A stretch of 64,000 nt of DNA, taken from NCBI GenBank assembly GCA_039970095.1, contig JBDVMP010000005.1, positions 62,001 through 126,000 on the forward strand, written 5' to 3'. The notes under the pieces are model-generated. The model had not been told where the DNA came from. It worked only from the letters and a program-made list of their open reading frames with translations, and ran no database searches. The position numbers and the translations under genes were made by a program. How positions within the stretch are numbered: position 1 is the first letter of the stretch; each line of letters opens with the position of its first letter. This document shows, piece by piece, positions 62,801-64,000 of the stretch. The DNA comes from JAMZMI01 sp039970095 (lineage in GTDB: Bacteria; Bacteroidota; Bacteroidia; Cytophagales; Cyclobacteriaceae).

Positions 62801-64000
62801 TGCAGACTCATCAACCGTCACACCAGAAAGTGTCAATACTGCAGCATCATCATCATTGATGGTATAAGTACCATCGGCATCTGTGATGCTGGCGTCATAG
62901 CCATCAGTTCCTACTGGTCCTACTGACAGGCCGCTAATAGTAGCGGTGAAGTCCTCTGTTCCTTCCACTATCACATTCTCAACTGTTGTTGTCGTGATGC
63001 TTCCAGAAAGTGTTCCTCCTGTGATCGTCACAGTAGATGCAGCTAGTGCTGTATAATCTTCAGTAGCTCCAGCTAATGCGGTGTTATTCGCTGTGCTTAG
63101 AGAGACTGTTACGTTTTTATCAAACTCAACATCGGTAGAGACTGTAAAGGTCATGGCATCACCTTCTGATGCAGCTGCATCTGCCAGTGTGATAACCGCA
63201 GTATCATTGTCATCAATAGTCACCGTTGCACTTGCATCGCCACCTGTTTCTGAAACATCGTGACTCGCGTCATTGGCAACTGTTACACCATCAATCGATA
63301 CTGTAAAGGTCTCTGTTCCTTCAACTACCTCTGTAGAACTAACACCTGCAGTATTTGGTAGTGCCACACTCAATGTAGCGCCATCAGTCGTAGATAGTGC
63401 CGGTAGGGTGATTGGTCCAAGGTTCTCAGTAAAGTCATCACCAGTTGTCGCGCTTACTCCACTATAAGTGAAGGTTACGTCAACTGCCTCATCTATGGCA
63501 ACATCAGAACTCAAGGTAACTGTTGCTGTTCCTCCTTCTGTGAAAGAAGTAGCTGAAGCGATACTCAATAATGCAGCATCCAGATCATTGATGGTAAATA
63601 CTCCATCTGCATCCGCAATGCTTGCATTGTAGCCATCTCCTGTTCCAACTGATAGGTTACTGATTGTTCCACTGAAGGTCTCCTCACCATCTACTACCGC
63701 ATCGTCAACAGTGGTCACATTTACTGTGCCGCTTGTCGCACCTTGAGCGATTGTTACTGTGCCTGCTACCGTACCATAATCATCAGTGGCTGTAGCAGAT
63801 CCCGCAAGTGATGCAAGATCAACAGTAACCGCTTTATCGAAGGCAAGATCAGAAGTAACCTCTATTACAATATCGGTTCCCTCATCAGAACTCGCATCAA
63901 CTATGGATAGCGTTGTTACATCATCATCGTTGATGGTAACAGTAGCCGCATCATCCGTAATTTCAATGGCATGTGTTGCATCCGTAAAGGTCAAAGTACC
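59834..64000 (-). CDS. Giant Calx-beta/cadherin adhesin with T9SS type B signal, partial (runs off right edge)
   Basis: 1388 codons are readable and the frame is open at the right edge, so the N-terminus is missing. At least eight Calx-beta-type repeats of about 100-125 residues are visible, each ending in ..TINDDDAA.. or ..TITDNDAA.. (calcium-binding Asp), followed by about three cadherin-like repeats (VTVTDVNDNAAL, GITDTNDAPEALIIT, DGIATIVVQSEDTGG). The last ~90 residues (NVITPGRIDGLNDFWTIEGI to SITILAYK) are a gliding-type CTD, the type B signal for T9SS. Surface adhesin, perhaps for gliding or attachment. Its downstream neighbours PorP/SprF and OmpA/PD40 fit that role. Confidence 0.93.
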   Translation of the reverse strand, partial: GTLTFTDATHAIEITDDAATVTINDDDVTTLSIVDASSDEGTDIVIEVTSDLAFDKAVTVDLASLAGSATATDDYGTVAGTVTIAQGATSGTVNVTTVDDAVVDGEETFSGTISNLSVGTGDGYNASIADADGVFTINDLDAALLSIASATSFTEGGTATVTLSSDVAIDEAVDVTFTYSGVSATTGDDFTENLGPITLPALSTTDGATLSVALPNTAGVSSTEVVEGTETFTVSIDGVTVANDASHDVSETGGDASATVTIDDNDTAVITLADAAASEGDAMTFTVSTDVEFDKNVTVSLSTANNTALAGATEDYTALAASTVTITGGTLSGSITTTTVENVIVEGTEDFTATISGLSVGPVGTDGYDASITDADGTYTINDDDAAVLTLSGVTVDESAGTATVTLTSDLAADADISVSLAVTDGTASATDGDYSATDGLMTIAAGSTSTTATITISDDVIAELDETVVNTISGLTVSSDHDVTLDNSTADVTITDNDAAEIAITGVTINEADGTADLTLTISGQVDTEVTVSAATANGTALVSDDDYVAKTQTVSFAALSTSDQTFSVTVNDDNTVENDETFAVDLSGLSAGGRDVTLASTTANVTITNDDAAIISIADATINEAAGTVTLTINMDNPVDEGVTFTARTIQGTARNVDDYERVSGVTYTIDEGELLPSTTASITIVDDNLVEATETFEYELSSITSAKNVRFTGGTGTTSSTVTITDADAAVISINSAEVSEGDGVMTFTVSMSAPVDEAVSVYATSGNVEASAGTDFTSVNNSQITFSAGSNTDKTVSVSITDNTIVEAIETFTITLNDIEPTSGKNVTFVNGETTAVGIGTINDDDAATITIDDVSADEGVSGTKDFVFTATLTGRVDEQVDVPYSTSDVTATAGVDYTEGTGTISFAADNISGIETQTITVSVNGDLQVEPDELFNVILGSLSLSGKDVTITDGTAEGQIVNDDELPEIVAGQSFTVSESDQVNYVLGAIQVAKTPIPGTPSWSITFGNGDEIFDIDDSNNQLFLADITNLDRDKVNGDSYTLTLTVSDGVNVSDPETVDVTVTDVNDNAALITDETFSLSDDAPLNTTVGTVSITDADEEPLFGDFSIDAGNADGVFTIVPSTGVITVADNSTLDFESTASYSLTVSVSGGTNAITGNQMTSTGTITVGITDTNDAPEALIITDAEDEDDDTENVDILESAAVQTVVATFETTDIDVGDSHTYSLVDHPDGEETQNGLFRIQGNELQVNQDLVNLGLFDGIATIVVQSEDTGGGTIVEVFEIVVINDPLLGLDQIYNVITPGRIDGLNDFWTIEGIEAFPSAEIIVNDKFGNVVYRSIGYDSPFDGTKGNAELPTDTYSYRIELNDGSGRTYEGSITILAYK

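Noticed and set aside
59913..63467. Many plus-strand open frames opposite the adhesin
   Set aside because: They are low-complexity (Val, Ser, Thr-rich) reverse readings of the repetitive adhesin gene.

Overview
The window looks like chromosome of a marine, probably gliding member of the Bacteroidota, most likely order Cytophagales. Supporting signs are C-terminal type IX secretion signals (type A on an amylase, type B on a giant adhesin), a PorP/SprF partner, many lipoproteins, DUF1684 and DUF2306 proteins, OxyR with a thioredoxin, RNase Y next to zapA and pheT, and monomeric NADP isocitrate dehydrogenase. Genus cannot be settled by reading alone. Most of the window is ordinary core genome, with several small accessory insertions.

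Layout. 1-3.1 kb: start of a complex I operon (nuoA-B-C, an inserted four-helix-bundle S23-type gene, then nuoD running off the left edge). 3.1-9 kb: a LON-domain protein, a META lipoprotein, an ammonium transporter fused to a degenerate SpoIIE-type phosphatase domain, and two mosaic paralogous lipoproteins. 9-22.4 kb: icd, panB, a TPR lipoprotein, a glycerophosphodiesterase, aspS, tadA, superoxide dismutase, a zinc phospholipase-like protein, rpsT, radC and a DUF1684 protein. 22.4-28.9 kb: pheT, a coiled-coil gene, zapA and rny, followed by lipoprotein cassettes separated by repeated copies of the rny 3' end. 28.9-36.5 kb: DUF6952-like protein, thioredoxin, oxyR, M28 and S41 peptidases, membrane proteins and a DEAD-box helicase. 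36.6-42.3 kb: a membrane AraC-type regulator with an N-terminal carbohydrate-binding-like module, a secreted GH13 amylase, a membrane LytTR regulator and a DinB protein. 42.3-49.1 kb: an inverted-repeat element, an AgcS symporter, two secreted proteins of unknown function and a TPR histidine kinase/response regulator pair. 49.1-51.6 kb: a Roadblock protein and a broken SpoIIE-phosphatase gene. 51.6-57.5 kb: rarA, asnS, rpoN, a PAP2-like membrane protein, an outer membrane beta-barrel and tRNA-Arg(ACG). 57.5-64 kb: OmpA/PD40 protein, PorP/SprF protein and a giant Calx-beta/cadherin adhesin open at the right edge.

The most unusual region is 26.9-28.8 kb. The last ~37 codons of rny plus its terminator recur intact 778 bp downstream, and a decayed third copy lies further on, with a small lipoprotein-type cargo gene between copies. 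The coding parts of the copies differ almost only at synonymous positions, while the 90 bp after the stop codon are identical. This suggests repeated capture of small cassettes at the rny 3' end, each bringing a homologous rny tail. The second candidate is the Amt-SpoIIE fusion, which keeps the transporter histidines but has lost a key metal-binding Asp/Gly motif in the phosphatase-like domain, suggesting an ammonium sensor with a pseudophosphatase output. The third is the carbohydrate-sensing AraC-amylase pair with a perfect 14-bp palindrome between the genes.
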